Source: an uncultured Synergistales bacterium
GTDB taxonomy: Bacteria > Synergistota > Synergistia > Synergistales > Aminobacteriaceae
Reading direction: 5' to 3'
Assembly (NCBI GenBank): GCA_905233515.1
Contig: CAJOEQ010000051.1
Location: forward strand, 1 to 6,587
DNA: 6,587 bases
Shown: one piece after another, positions 1 through 6,544 of the stretch
Layout: every line of letters starts with the position of its first letter
Position numbering within the stretch: position 1 is the stretch's first letter
Notes under the pieces: generated by a model
Database searches by the model: none
Told to the model about the DNA's origin: nothing
Seen by the model: only the letters and a program-made list of their open reading frames with translations
Position numbers and translations under genes: made by a program

Positions 1-2
1 AA

Positions 3-455
3 GAGTTCACGCCTTCTTTTTCAAAGAGATTGAATGACTCGTCGCAAATTGAAGTCCTCGAAGGCTTCGATGGATTGAGCCTCAAACCCGGCAGAGCGGT
101 CATCGCCCCGGGCGGAAGTCATTTAATCATAAAGCGCAGAGCCGGTGCAGCAGTGTGCGGACTCTCCGACGCTCCTCCCGTGTTATCCGTGAAGCCCGCA
201 GCTAATGTGATGTTCCTGAGCCTCGCTGATGAGTATGGCGGAAATGTTCTGTGCGTGATCCTCACTGGCATGGGACGCGACGGAACGGACGGAGCTATTG
301 CGCTGAAGAGGAAAGGCGCGTATGTTATTTCTGAAAGTCAAAAAACCTGCGTAGTTTACGGAATGCCCAAGGCCGCTTTTGATGCCGGGATAGTTGATGA
401 AGTTCTTCCGCTAAATGAAATTCCGGACGCAATGGTGAGATTGGTTAAGGGATAA
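3..455 (+). CDS. cheB: Chemotaxis protein-glutamate methylesterase CheB (C-terminal part, 5' truncated by window edge)
   Basis: CheB removes methyl groups from glutamates of chemoreceptors in the cytoplasm and is normally activated by phosphotransfer from CheA. The frame is open from the left edge and reads EFTPSFSKRLN, which matches the family segment just after the catalytic histidine motif, so the gene clearly starts upstream; the TTG at 30 is only an internal leucine. Visible family hallmarks are the APGG-H loop (positions about 105-125), the Val-Lys-Pro-x-A-x-V segment and LTGMGRDG, whose aspartate (codon 279-281) is the third member of the Ser-His-Asp triad. The VVYGMPKAA and VDEVLPL motifs end the domain. 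The catalytic serine and histidine and the receiver domain lie outside the window. The stop is at 453-455, 25 bases before cheA, consistent with an operon. Product identity is very secure from motif agreement. Confidence 0.95.
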   Translation, partial: EFTPSFSKRLNDSSQIEVLEGFDGLSLKPGRAVIAPGGSHLIIKRRAGAAVCGLSDAPPVLSVKPAANVMFLSLADEYGGNVLCVILTGMGRDGTDGAIALKRKGAYVISESQKTCVVYGMPKAAFDAGIVDEVLPLNEIPDAMVRLVKG

Positions 456-464
456 AAATTTTAA

Positions 465-483
465 GGGGGAAAAAATTACTTTG
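465..483 (+). promoter_or_regulatory. Ribosome binding site supporting the TTG start of cheA
   Basis: A purine block, AAGGGGGA (463-470), lies 11 bases before the TTG at 481. In-frame ATG codons at 490 and 496 are 20 or more bases from it, too far for good spacing. This favours TTG 481 as the start, giving the N-terminus MADMDM, similar to the MADI start of the downstream cheC product. Confidence 0.6.
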
Positions 484-2544
484 GCAGATATGGATATGAG
501 TCAGTATCTTGGAGCATTCCTTGATGAGACTGACGACAACGTGCAGAGGCTTGACGATTTCCTGCTCGCTCTCGAAAAGAACATGGTTGACATGGACGTG
601 ATCAACGAGATTTTCAGAGCGGCGCACACACTCAAAGGCATGGCCGGCACTATGGGCTTCACGAACATGATGGGGCTTACTCACGCTATGGAGGACAGGC
701 TCGACGCGGCTCGCAAAGGCACAAGGCCACTGACCGAGAACGACATGAACCTGCTGTTCAAGGGGCTTGATACTCTGCAGGAAATGGCGGACACGATCAG
801 GGGCGGCGGCAATGACGCTCACATAGATGTCTCCGAGATGGTCGCGCAGTTCCGAAATGAGGGCCCGGCTCCTGCTCCTGCGGCGGCTCCGGCTGCTTCG
901 GCACCTGCGGCGGGTGGTGGCGCGTCTGGTGTCTCGTCCCAAGATGCCGAGTGGGCCAAGAAAGCCAATCAGGAAGGCTCGAACGCTTACAAAGTTCACG
1001 TAACGTTGAGCCAGAGTTGTCTGTTAAAGGCCGCCCGCGCTTATATGGTAGTAAATAGACTCGAGGAAATGGGCGAAATTTTTAAGTCTGAGCCTCCCAC
1101 TGATGCACTTGAGCAAGAAAAATTTGAGTATGATTTTACAATTTATGTAGCGACTCCCGCACCCGCTGAAGAAGTCAAGGCAGCAATTGAGAAAATTGGC
1201 GATGTCAAGAGCGCAGATGTTGAGGAAATCAAAGCAAGTGCAGCACCCGCCCCCGCTCCTGAACAGCCCGCCGCACAAGAACAAGCACCCGCAGCACCCG
1301 CACCGGCTCAAGCAGCGACTCCCGCTCCTGCACCCGCTCAACCTGCACAACAGCCCCCCACCGGACGTAAAGAGACAATCAAGAAAGGCGGTCAAACTGT
1401 CAGAGTCGATATAGGAAGACTCGATAAATTAATGAATCTCGTCGGCGAACTTGTTATTTCTCGTGCAAGAATTGAAAGACTCGTACAGGAAGCAAGACTC
1501 AGACAATTTGATGATACTTTATCGCAATTAGGTCGGATTTCCGGCGATATTCAAGAGCTTGTTACTAAATTAAGAATGGTGCCCGTTTCTTTCACGTTTG
1601 ACAGATTCCCGCGCTTGATTAGGGATTTATGCAAGACTTTAAATAAAAATGTTGAATTAGTCTTAGAAGGTGAAGACACAGAACTTGACAGGACAGTTAT
1701 AGACGAGATCGGAGATCCTATGGTGCATTTAATTCGTAACTCAATGGATCACGGAATCGAACATCCCGACGAGCGCAAGGCACTGGGTAAACCTGAGAAA
1801 GGTATATTAAAAATTGCTGCTTATCAGGAAGGCAGCGGAGTCGTTATTGAAGTCTCAGACGACGGCGCAGGAATTGATCCCGATAAAGTTAAGAAAAAAG
1901 CCGTTGAACGCGGAATAATTACAGATGACAGAGCCGCTATAATGAGCGACGAAGAAGCCCAGCAGTTAGTGTTACTTCCCGGATTCAGTATGGCAAAACA
2001 AGTAACTGACTTAAGCGGGCGCGGAGTCGGAATGGATGCCGTAAAAACTAAAGTCGAACAGTTAGGCGGACAATTTGATTTAAGCAGCAAGAAAAACGAG
2101 GGGACTCATGTTTATATAAGACTGCCTTTAACTCTTGCTATAGTCCTTTCACTGTTAATAAAAGTCGGCAATGAGACTTACGCAATATCTCTTGAAAACG
2201 TCGAAGAAACTATAATGGTACGCAAAGAAGATATTAAGACAGTTCACGGCGAACCCACGACTCTTTTACGAGGTGAAGTATTATCACTTAATGATTTAGG
2301 CGATATATTAGGCTCTGAAGGAGTCGAACATGATAGATACGAATATCCCGTCGTAGTAGTGAAAATAGGCAAAAATAAAATTGGCTTCATAGTCAGTGAA
2401 TTAATAGGTCAACAGGAAATAGTTATTAAATCGCTCGGAAGATTTTTAGCGAAAATTGACGGAATCACGGGCGGGACTATTTTAGGCGACGGCAACGTTG
2501 CATTAATTCTTGATGTAGCTTCATTCTACTCGACAAAAGGTTAG
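481..2544 (+). CDS. cheA: Chemotaxis histidine kinase CheA
   Basis: CheA is the cytoplasmic kinase of the receptor array; it autophosphorylates a histidine and passes phosphate to CheY and CheB. The 687-residue length is normal, and all five domains can be read. P1/Hpt is about residues 5-110, with the phospho-acceptor His49 in AAHTLKGMAG. An Ala/Pro/Gly linker spans about 129-150. P2, the CheY/CheB docking domain of Thermotoga/Bacillus type, is about 168-250. A second Ala/Pro/Gln linker spans about 252-293. P3, the dimerisation helices, is about 303-365 (VDIGRLDKLMNLVGEL). The P4 ATPase is about 366-548, with an N box at HLIRNSMDHGIE (Asn420), G1 at DDGAGID (460-466) and G2 at GRGVGMD (513-519). 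P5, the CheW-like regulatory domain, is about 550-687. No key residue is missing. The first third is much richer in GC than the rest and uses no TTA leucine codon before residue 182. CheC follows after 19 bases. Confidence 0.98.
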   Translation: MADMDMSQYLGAFLDETDDNVQRLDDFLLALEKNMVDMDVINEIFRAAHTLKGMAGTMGFTNMMGLTHAMEDRLDAARKGTRPLTENDMNLLFKGLDTLQEMADTIRGGGNDAHIDVSEMVAQFRNEGPAPAPAAAPAASAPAAGGGASGVSSQDAEWAKKANQEGSNAYKVHVTLSQSCLLKAARAYMVVNRLEEMGEIFKSEPPTDALEQEKFEYDFTIYVATPAPAEEVKAAIEKIGDVKSADVEEIKASAAPAPAPEQPAAQEQAPAAPAPAQAATPAPAPAQPAQQPPTGRKETIKKGGQTVRVDIGRLDKLMNLVGELVISRARIERLVQEARLRQFDDTLSQLGRISGDIQELVTKLRMVPVSFTFDRFPRLIRDLCKTLNKNVELVLEGEDTELDRTVIDEIGDPMVHLIRNSMDHGIEHPDERKALGKPEKGILKIAAYQEGSGVVIEVSDDGAGIDPDKVKKKAVERGIITDDRAAIMSDEEAQQLVLLPGFSMAKQVTDLSGRGVGMDAVKTKVEQLGGQFDLSSKKNEGTHVYIRLPLTLAIVLSLLIKVGNETYAISLENVEETIMVRKEDIKTVHGEPTTLLRGEVLSLNDLGDILGSEGVEHDRYEYPVVVVKIGKNKIGFIVSELIGQQEIVIKSLGRFLAKIDGITGGTILGDGNVALILDVASFYSTKG
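865..930 (+). repeat. Low-complexity Ala/Pro/Gly linker coding segment in cheA (P1-P2)
   Basis: Residues about 129-150 are almost only Ala, Pro, Gly and Ser, joining the Hpt domain to P2. Such flexible tethers are usual in CheA. By hand count the DNA here is about 70% GC, the highest in the window, and it sits next to the fall in GC described in the findings. Confidence 0.7.
1240..1359 (+). repeat. Low-complexity Ala/Pro/Gln linker coding segment in cheA (P2-P3)
   Basis: Residues about 254-293 are imperfect repeats of Ala-Pro with interspersed Gln, encoded by recurring GCACCCGC and CCCGCTCCTG-like units. It joins P2 to the dimerisation domain as a flexible tether. The degenerate DNA repeats could vary in copy number between strains without harming the fold. 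The opposite strand shows a spurious Gly/Cys-rich open frame here, which is only a shadow of this composition. Confidence 0.75.
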
Positions 2545-2563
2545 TTAAAAGGAGTAATGTTTA

Positions 2564-3202
2564 ATGGCAGATATAGCGTCGTTCAATGCGTTACAGCTTG
2601 ATGCAATTCGTGAAGTCGGAAATATAGGCACTGGCAACGCTGCTACTGCTTTGAGCGGCTTATTATCGCGTATGATAAATATGAATGTCCCGCAGACTGA
2701 GCTTGTATCAATTTATGAGCTCGGTCAACACTACGGCGATCCCATGCAGGTAGTCGGTGCTGTTTTCGTGCGGTCTCTAGGCGGCTTTCATTGCAGCTTG
2801 ATATTTATTCAGAACGAAGAAGACGCAAATTTAATGGTCGAGCTTTTATTAAAGCAGCAATTCGGCTCACAAATCCCGATCGAAGAGCTCCCGCAGGACA
2901 TGATCGACAGTGCATTAAGCGAAGTAGGCAATATAGTATTAAGCTCATTTTTGAACGCTATAAATTTATTAATAGGGACTCAGCATCAAATCAGCGTGCC
3001 CGGTGTAGCTCATGATATGTTGAGTTCGATTTTAGATGTAGTAGCTTCGATTTATGGGCAAATGGGAGAAACTGCACTGTTAGTGAATACAGAGTTAAGT
3101 GTAGAAGGTTTAGAAGAAGGCCGGAAAATTTCCGGACATATTATATTAATTCCTGACCCTGATGCCCTCGATTTGCTGCTAAGAAAGCTGAAGGTGATGT
3201 GA
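2564..3202 (+). CDS. cheC: CheY-P phosphatase CheC
   Basis: CheC dephosphorylates CheY-P in the cytoplasm and binds CheD, linking CheY-P level to receptor modification in Bacillus- and Thermotoga-type chemotaxis. The product is 212 residues, close to the usual size of about 205-210. Both pseudo-symmetric active-site helices are present: REVGNIGTGNAATALS (residues 16-31; Glu17 and Asn20) and LSEVGNIVLSSFLNAI (residues 118-133; Glu120 and Asn123). Having both intact separates it from CheX, which has a single motif, and from FliY/FliN fusions, which carry an extra C-terminal domain not seen here. The ATG start at 2564 has AAAAGGAG (2547-2554) nine bases upstream. The stop overlaps the preferred cheD start by one base, so the pair is probably translationally coupled, as expected for two proteins that form a complex. 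Confidence 0.96.
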   Translation: MADIASFNALQLDAIREVGNIGTGNAATALSGLLSRMINMNVPQTELVSIYELGQHYGDPMQVVGAVFVRSLGGFHCSLIFIQNEEDANLMVELLLKQQFGSQIPIEELPQDMIDSALSEVGNIVLSSFLNAINLLIGTQHQISVPGVAHDMLSSILDVVASIYGQMGETALLVNTELSVEGLEEGRKISGHIILIPDPDALDLLLRKLKVM

Positions 3203-3693
3203 TGGCCGAACCTAGTATTGTTTTAGGCATGGCAGATTTATACGTGGCTCGGGCACCTGTAAAACTTATAACTCTTGGGCTTGGCTCATGTATTGGGCTT
3301 GTAGTATTTGATCCGCTTGCTAAAATTGCGGGGATGGCTCATATAATGCTGCCTGACTCAAGAGGTTTAAAAGGTTCGGAAAAAGTCGGAAAATTCGCCG
3401 ATACTGCTGTGCCAGCCATAATTGACGAAATGTTAAAGCAGGGTGCTAACAGATCCAGAATAAAAGCTAAAATTGCCGGAGGTGCGCAAATGTTTGCATT
3501 GCCCGGCTCAAGTCCTGAATTCTTAACAGTCGGCGCGAAAAATGTACGTGAAACTACTGTGAGGCTTGCAAGACTGGGAATAGCTCTCGTTGCTTCAGAT
3601 ACAGGAGGCAATAAAGGACGCACGATTGAATTCTCGACAAGTAACTGGATGCTGAAAATTAAGACGCTCGGAAAAGGAATAAACGAGATATGA
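3202..3693 (+). CDS. cheD: Chemoreceptor glutamine deamidase CheD
   Basis: CheD deamidates specific glutamines on chemoreceptors and is regulated by binding CheC. From ATG 3202 the product is 163 residues, the normal size. The catalytic signature is complete: Thr24 in ITLGLGSC, nucleophile Cys30, and His47 in GMAHIMLP. This has the same spacing as Thr21/Cys27/His44 of the Thermotoga protein. Also typical are the Lys-Ile-Ala-Gly-Gly-Ala-x-Met-Phe stretch (about 89-98) and the GGNKGRTIEFST stretch near residue 137. A GTG at 3199 is in frame and would add one residue. I prefer ATG 3202 because AAGG (3191-3194) is seven bases from it but only four from the GTG, and because it gives a TGATG junction with the cheC stop. 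The 3' end overlaps the sigma factor start. Confidence 0.95.
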   Translation: MAEPSIVLGMADLYVARAPVKLITLGLGSCIGLVVFDPLAKIAGMAHIMLPDSRGLKGSEKVGKFADTAVPAIIDEMLKQGANRSRIKAKIAGGAQMFALPGSSPEFLTVGAKNVRETTVRLARLGIALVASDTGGNKGRTIEFSTSNWMLKIKTLGKGINEI

Positions 3694-4448
3694 CGACAGA
3701 CGAGGAAAAAAGATTATGGGATAATTTCTCCCGAACTAAATCAATAGCAATCCGTGATGAAATTGTAAGACGTTATTTGCCGCTGATTAAATACGTTGTC
3801 GGCAGAATGTCAGTGACTCCGCCTCAAGGTCTTGACTATGAGGATATTTTGAGCTTCGGCGTTTTCGGGCTGCTCGATGCTGTTGACAAATTTGATCCGT
3901 CAAAAGGTTTTGTATTTCAGACTTACGCAATACCCAGAATCAGAGGCGCAATCTTAGACGAATTACGTAAATGCGACTGGTTTTCACGGACTGGGCGCGA
4001 GAAAGTACAGCGACTCAATAAAGCAATGGAGAAAGTTTTGCGCGATAAAGGCGAATTAAAAGATGAGTGGCTTATTTCTGAACTTGGAATCACTGAAGAA
4101 GAATATTACGAGACTCAAGAATTAGCCTCAAGAGGTTATATCACTTCACTTGATGACACGAATCCACTAGATGACGGAGAAGTCCCGATTGAAGCTACTA
4201 TTGCAGATGATAGAGAGACCGCCGCAGATAGACTTGACGATGAGAGCGATAAACAGCAATTAATCGAGGCTTTACAGGAATTACCAGAAAGAGAGCGCAA
4301 TATGTTGAGTCTTTATTATTATGACGGCTTGACTTTAAAAGAAATCGGCCAAGTTTTAGGAGTGTCTGAGAGCAGAGTTTCACAAATTCACGGTAAAGGT
4401 ATATCAATGTTACGCGCGATTTTAAAAGCTAAAATGAATGAGTTATAA
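3690..4448 (+). CDS. fliA: RNA polymerase sigma factor for flagellar genes (sigma-28, FliA/SigD type)
   Basis: This sigma-28 family factor directs RNA polymerase to late flagellar and often chemotaxis promoters; in other bacteria it is held inactive by FlgM, which is not in this window. The 252-residue product has region 2 at about 25-95 (LDYEDILSFGVFGLLDAVDKFDP, read as consecutive motifs, then FQTYAIPRIRGAILDELR), region 3 at about 100-165, and region 4 at about 190-248. Region 4 carries a helix-turn-helix at LTLKEIGQVLGVSESRVSQI (214-233). Region 1.1 is absent, as expected for this class. The DWFSR motif at 96-100 takes the place of the DWVPR typical of FliA. The ATG overlaps the cheD stop in an ATGA junction, suggesting translational coupling. 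The position directly after cheD is that of sigD in the Bacillus fla/che operon. Class is secure; the symbol could equally be sigD. Confidence 0.93.
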   Translation: MTTDEEKRLWDNFSRTKSIAIRDEIVRRYLPLIKYVVGRMSVTPPQGLDYEDILSFGVFGLLDAVDKFDPSKGFVFQTYAIPRIRGAILDELRKCDWFSRTGREKVQRLNKAMEKVLRDKGELKDEWLISELGITEEEYYETQELASRGYITSLDDTNPLDDGEVPIEATIADDRETAADRLDDESDKQQLIEALQELPERERNMLSLYYYDGLTLKEIGQVLGVSESRVSQIHGKGISMLRAILKAKMNEL

Positions 4449-4457
4449 ATATTTCTC

Positions 4458-4474
4458 AGGAGGTGAACTAATTG
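4458..4474 (+). promoter_or_regulatory. Near-ideal ribosome binding site for the TTG start of fapA
   Basis: AGGAGGTGA (4458-4466) is a long match to the 16S rRNA 3' end. It sits eight bases (counted from AGGAGG) before TTG 4472. This fixes the start and compensates for the weak start codon. Confidence 0.75.
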
Positions 4475-6088
4475 ATAAACACAGATATTTTTGAATTACA
4501 CGCACAACCCGACGGCATTTATTTATCATGTAACAGCACTGACTTCAAAGAAAATGACGTTTACGCTTTCTTGAAAGAATACGGAATTATACGTTATGAC
4601 TTTAAAGCAATAAGAAATTTCATAAAAGACGGTCAAATGTGTAAAATTTGCGGGCGTAATCCTTCACTTGAGAAAGACGCAAAAGTTTTAGTCTCTATGG
4701 CCGGTGATAGAATGTCAGCTTCAATTACTATTGAGCCGCCTTTTTTTGCCAAGCCTTGGCCGAAACTTGAAGAAGTTATTGCCGTCTTACATGCTAACGG
4801 AGTCAAAATCGGAATTGATAAAGTTGCTATACAATCATTATTAGCGCGAAAATTAGCAAATGAAACAGTCGTAGTAGCTCAAGGGACTCCACCTGTTGAA
4901 GGCAGCGACGCTTATATTGAATTAATCAAAGATCCTGACAAGCCATTTGAAGTCCGAGACGATGAAAAAATTGATTTCTGGAGCCGCAGTACTATTGTTA
5001 CAGTCCATCCCGGTCAGGAAGTCGCAATAAAGCACCCTCTTGTAAACGGCAAAACTGGAGTCGACGTTACCGGCGCGGCTGTTAGAGCTCAACCCGTAAA
5101 AAATGTAGAATTCTCATTCGGTGAAGGACTCAAGCGCGACGAAGAGAACCCGTTAATTTTGTTAGCAGTCGCAGAAGGTCAATTAAAGAATGATAAAGGC
5201 CGTCTTGTTGTGTTACCTGAATTAAATATCGGGAATGATATAGATTTCAGCGTAGGAAGTATAGATTTTACAGGAGCTGTTAAAATCAGCGGCTCAGTTC
5301 GTGAGGGCTTTCACGTTGTAGCACAGGGCAATATTGATATAAATGGCATGGTAGAAGGTGCAGACGTTGACTCGCAGGGATTTGTCATAATTCACGGCGG
5401 AGTCCGCGGCATGGGTAAGGGCACAATACGCGCAAATAATGACGTGAGTCTGAGTTTTGCAGATCAGGCTACTATCAGGGCGGGCGGAAGTATTCTCGTT
5501 AAGAATTCAATTTTACACAGTAGATTATATGCTCGTCGTGCAGTTATTGCGCTGGGAGGCGGCAGACATTCACAAATTGCGGGCGGACGTGTTGACGCTG
5601 GACTCGAAGTTTCTTGCAATATTCTAGGCTCTGAAATGGGAACGAAAACAGAAATTATAGTCGGGACTCCTCCGGATATGCTTGAGAAGCGAAAAGTTTT
5701 CACGAGTGAAATTAAACGCTGTGATGAGAATTTAGAACGAATTGAGCCGAATTTTGCATTACTCAAAAAATTAGAGTCAGCCGGTCAGCTTGATGACTCA
5801 AAAAGAGCCATGATGATGGATCTAACAAAAATGAAATTCCAATTACAGGCCGCACGAGATAATATGCAGAAGGAGCTTGACGACTTAGAGGAACAGTTAG
5901 CACTTGTTAGAGATAAAGGAATTGTCAGAGTCAGAGATATTTGTTACAGCGGCGTTGTTATTTCTGTACGAGGCTTAAATTATATAGTTCATGAGCCATG
6001 CAGATTTACTTCTTTTATTGCCGACGACGAAAAACGCTGCATTGTATTAAAGCCGTTCGATTATATGTCAGGCCACTTAGGAGGTTAA
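4472..6088 (+). CDS. fapA: Flagellar assembly protein A family protein (FapA, DUF342)
   Basis: The 538-residue product fits the FapA/DUF342 family. In Vibrio a member influences flagellar assembly and polar placement, apparently by sensing the sugar phosphotransferase state; the biochemical role elsewhere is unclear. Visible parts are an N-terminal domain (about 1-70), the conserved AGDRMSASITIEPP stretch (77-90), a GTPPVEGSDAYI motif (138-149), and a Gly/Val/Ile-rich region with repeating short beta strands (about 250-400) typical of a right-handed beta-helix. A charged helical stretch likely to form a coiled coil follows (about 403-485), then a small C-terminal beta domain. No signal peptide or membrane segment is seen, so it is probably cytoplasmic. 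A Cys57-x-x-Cys60-Gly pair in the N-domain is noted in the findings. It lies 23 bases after the sigma gene, and its 3' end carries the ribosome binding site of the next gene. Family call is strong; function is inferred. Confidence 0.9.
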   Translation: MINTDIFELHAQPDGIYLSCNSTDFKENDVYAFLKEYGIIRYDFKAIRNFIKDGQMCKICGRNPSLEKDAKVLVSMAGDRMSASITIEPPFFAKPWPKLEEVIAVLHANGVKIGIDKVAIQSLLARKLANETVVVAQGTPPVEGSDAYIELIKDPDKPFEVRDDEKIDFWSRSTIVTVHPGQEVAIKHPLVNGKTGVDVTGAAVRAQPVKNVEFSFGEGLKRDEENPLILLAVAEGQLKNDKGRLVVLPELNIGNDIDFSVGSIDFTGAVKISGSVREGFHVVAQGNIDINGMVEGADVDSQGFVIIHGGVRGMGKGTIRANNDVSLSFADQATIRAGGSILVKNSILHSRLYARRAVIALGGGRHSQIAGGRVDAGLEVSCNILGSEMGTKTEIIVGTPPDMLEKRKVFTSEIKRCDENLERIEPNFALLKKLESAGQLDDSKRAMMMDLTKMKFQLQAARDNMQKELDDLEEQLALVRDKGIVRVRDICYSGVVISVRGLNYIVHEPCRFTSFIADDEKRCIVLKPFDYMSGHLGG

Positions 6089-6095
6089 TAAATTG
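6079..6095 (+). promoter_or_regulatory. Ribosome binding site for the small gene at 6093
   Basis: AGGAGG (6079-6084) lies eight bases before TTG 6093 and is embedded in the last codons of fapA (the Gly-Gly-stop end). This supports both the TTG start and coupling of the two genes. Confidence 0.7.
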
Positions 6096-6428
6096 CAGCC
6101 AGTTACGTTATTAATGTCAAATTTGAATCTCGAAGCAAGCGCACGACACGCCCCGAATGCCCTAGCAGCTGCTCAAGATACAGGCCAGAGTCAGGAAATT
6201 ATACGCGATGGAATTAAAATCGTTCAGACAGTACAGGCCGCCGAAGAAGTTAATAACGCTCAACGAGTCCACCGCAAAAATGAGAATGACGAACAGCAGC
6301 AGGACTCACAGGGACAACAGCGCGACAGTTTTGAGCATACTAAGGCAAAATCTCAAGAAAATAAACCCGATTCGCCTCTAATCCGTGAAAATGTCAGGAG
6401 CAAAAAAAGTTTTGAATTTCTCGCATAA
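6093..6428 (+). CDS. Small glutamine-rich hydrophilic protein of unknown function
   Basis: I do not recognise a named family. The 111-residue product has two parts. Residues 1-55 are moderately hydrophobic and Ala-rich with helix-forming character (for example EIIRDGIKIVQTVQAAEEV). Residues 56-105 are strongly polar, rich in Gln, Asn, Glu, Asp, Lys and Arg, and probably disordered. There is no Cys, Trp or Tyr, no signal peptide and no membrane helix. The gene is real by context: a perfect AGGAGG with good spacing, a start five bases after the fapA stop, and a terminator just beyond its stop. From memory, short Gln/Glu/Arg-rich proteins often follow fapA in other flagellated bacteria, so it may be a partner of FapA or a flagellar accessory protein; that link is inference. 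The TTG start would give Met-Gln-Pro-Val; a later ATG at 6114 lacks comparable spacing. Confidence 0.8.
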   Translation: MQPVTLLMSNLNLEASARHAPNALAAAQDTGQSQEIIRDGIKIVQTVQAAEEVNNAQRVHRKNENDEQQQDSQGQQRDSFEHTKAKSQENKPDSPLIRENVRSKKSFEFLA

Positions 6429-6443
6429 TTATTATTACTAAAA

Positions 6444-6482
6444 TCCCTCTGGTAAAATAATAAGCCGGAGGGAATATTTTTT
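6444..6482 (+). terminator. Rho-independent terminator of the che-fapA operon
   Basis: Arms CCCTCTGG (6445-6452) and CCGGAGGG (6465-6472) pair over eight bases with a single G-U wobble, plus a flanking T-A pair. The loop of 12 bases is A/T-rich. A short AATA spacer is followed by six T residues (6477-6482). It begins 16 bases after the stop of the last operon gene, exactly where an operon end would be expected. Confidence 0.85.
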
Positions 6483-6514
6483 ACGTAAATTAACAAAAAT
6501 AGTAAGAAAGAAGG

Positions 6515-6544
6515 TTGACAAATTTGTCTGAATGCGCCCATAAT
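6515..6544 (+). promoter_or_regulatory. Candidate sigma-70 promoter (TTGACA - 18 bases - CATAAT)
   Basis: TTGACA (6515-6520) is a perfect -35 hexamer, and CATAAT (6539-6544) matches the -10 consensus at five of six bases, with an 18-base spacer. It lies just after the terminator, where a new transcription unit should begin. Transcription would then start about 6550, inside the heptamer repeat. This conflicts with the TTG 6524 reading frame, which would begin upstream of that start site, so one of the two calls may be chance. Confidence 0.35.

Noticed and set aside
445..999. 184-codon open frame on the minus strand opposite the cheA 5' end
   Set aside because: It overlaps well-supported cheA entirely, and its Arg/Ser-rich stretches are the complement of the Ala/Pro/Gly linker. 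There is no ribosome site or family resemblance.
1024..1395. Minus-strand frame rich in Cys and Gly, resembling a metal-binding or cysteine-rich peptide
   Set aside because: The Cys/Gly content is simply the complement of the repeated Ala-Pro codons of the P2-P3 linker in cheA.
1187..1414. Plus-strand frame rich in Pro, His and Leu within cheA
   Set aside because: It is the same low-complexity linker read in another frame, lies inside a certain gene and has no start signal.
3121..3135. Near-perfect palindrome, CCGGAAA and TTTCCGG around one central A, inside cheC
   Set aside because: It lies in ordinary coding sequence (Arg-Lys-Ile-Ser-Gly) with no T-run or promoter nearby. Arms of seven bases can occur by chance, and no second copy was noticed.
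3704..3711. GAAAAAAG near the sigma factor start as a programmed frameshift signal
   Set aside because: The codon phase (GAA AAA AGA) does not match the A AAA AAG slip register, and the sigma factor is full length in one frame.
4741..4747. Run of seven T in fapA as a possible slippage or phase-variation site
   Set aside because: The frame continues intact through the conserved family region, and a single T7 in AT-rich DNA is unremarkable.
6353..6541. 62-codon minus-strand frame over the terminator and downstream gap
   Set aside because: It spans a terminator and the end of a supported gene, lacks a good ribosome site and shows no recognisable protein features.
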